Shown: in pieces, positions 63,872 through 64,000 of the stretch
How positions within the stretch are numbered: position 1 is the stretch's first letter
How the letters are laid out: each line of letters opens with the position of its first letter
NCBI GenBank assembly: GCA_030147845.1
Contig: JASBUN010000003.1
Location: forward strand, 1-64,000
Length of the DNA: 64,000 bases
Source of the DNA: Gammaproteobacteria bacterium
GTDB lineage: Bacteria; Pseudomonadota; Gammaproteobacteria; JASBUN01
Reading direction: 5' to 3'
Program-made: the position numbers and the translations under genes
The notes under the pieces: generated by a model
The model's input: the letters and a program-made list of their open reading frames with translations, nothing else
Told to the model about the DNA's origin: nothing
Databases searched by the model: none

Positions 63872-64000
63872 GTGGACGGCGGAACTACGTCGAGGCGGCC
63901 GCTTACGTTCGTTGTCGTCAGCGTCGGGATCGCATTCGCGGTTGTCGGTTCGCGAACGGCACGGTACCCATTTTATGACCATATTCGCTTCGGCGAGACA
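63872..64000 (+). CDS. Possible N-terminus of a membrane or secreted protein at the right edge
   Basis: From GTG 63872 the frame stays open to the edge: a basic start (TTSRRPL), a hydrophobic stretch (TFVVVSVGIAFAVVG) and then RTARYPFYDHIRF. This looks like a signal anchor, but the frame also extends upstream without a stop to 63764 and no strong ribosome site is seen. It is a partial gene at best. Confidence 0.3.
   Translation, partial: MDGGTTSRRPLTFVVVSVGIAFAVVGSRTARYPFYDHIRFGET

Overview
The window looks like part of the chromosome of a sulfur-oxidising, probably acid-tolerant, autotrophic gammaproteobacterium. The evidence is a complete sulfur oxygenase reductase (SOR), a sulfide:quinone oxidoreductase (SQR), a tetrathionate-hydrolase-like PQQ-propeller protein, a Tat-exported sulfite dehydrogenase with its cytochrome c, a DsrC-family protein, a secreted DsrE-family protein, a DoxX protein and a cytochrome bo3 quinol oxidase. 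PEP-CTERM export, an IF-1 close to the E. coli form and gammaproteobacterial-type TmcA and TcdA fit that placement. The exact genus is not readable from the sequence.

Layout. (1) 1-4939, minus strand: SOR, SQR, a DUF1641-type protein with an internal duplication, cyoA and the start of cyoB, spaced like one transcription unit. It would link cytoplasmic sulfur disproportionation to sulfide oxidation and a terminal quinol oxidase. (2) 5.5-9.6 kb: a glycine-zipper protein, the tetrathionate hydrolase, an FNT-family channel and a hemerythrin-like fragment. (3) 10-13 kb: infA, two small membrane proteins, and an ECF sigma factor with a zinc-finger partner. (4) 13.3-18 kb: acetolactate-synthase-like, aldehyde dehydrogenase and membrane-anchored FMN glutamate-synthase-like genes in a row. 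(5) 18-20.6 kb: DoxX, two Tat-type SHOCT-like small proteins and a DsrC variant. (6) 20.7-23.7 kb: an Lrp regulator divergent from leuA, then a DUF3617 protein. (7) 24.4-33 kb: c-di-GMP genes (diguanylate cyclase overlapping a PhnD-like binding protein, PAS-PAS-GGDEF-EAL, PilZ), with a ceramidase-like gene and an ion-transporter-superfamily permease between them. (8) 33-46 kb: pirin, azoreductase, LysR, HIT, a GNAT-nitrilase fusion, a NYN protein, a methyltransferase, adk, DsrE, tmcA and a creatininase-family hydrolase. (9) 46-50 kb: nnrS-tatD-tcdA, with an FNR-like box upstream of nnrS. (10) 50-55.3 kb: an ECF sigma/anti-sigma pair divergent from a cytochrome c-propeller fusion, which is followed by the sulfite dehydrogenase and its cytochrome. 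(11) 55.5-64 kb: GH15 glucan hydrolase, DUF202, EamA, RraA-like, an overlapping ATP-grasp/zinc-peptidase pair and a PEP-CTERM protein.

How the genes fit together: SOR makes sulfite, thiosulfate and sulfide from sulfur in the cytoplasm. SQR returns sulfide electrons to quinone, and bo3 oxidase drains the quinol. Tetrathionate hydrolase and sulfite dehydrogenase would work in the periplasm on the outer part of the same pathway.

Three genes (ceramidase-like, NYN, DUF1614) are each broken by a one-base frameshift with the expected reading continuing in another frame. Two of the three lie in G runs, so homopolymer sequencing error is a real alternative to true gene decay. No CRISPR array, rRNA, tRNA or intact insertion sequence was recognised.
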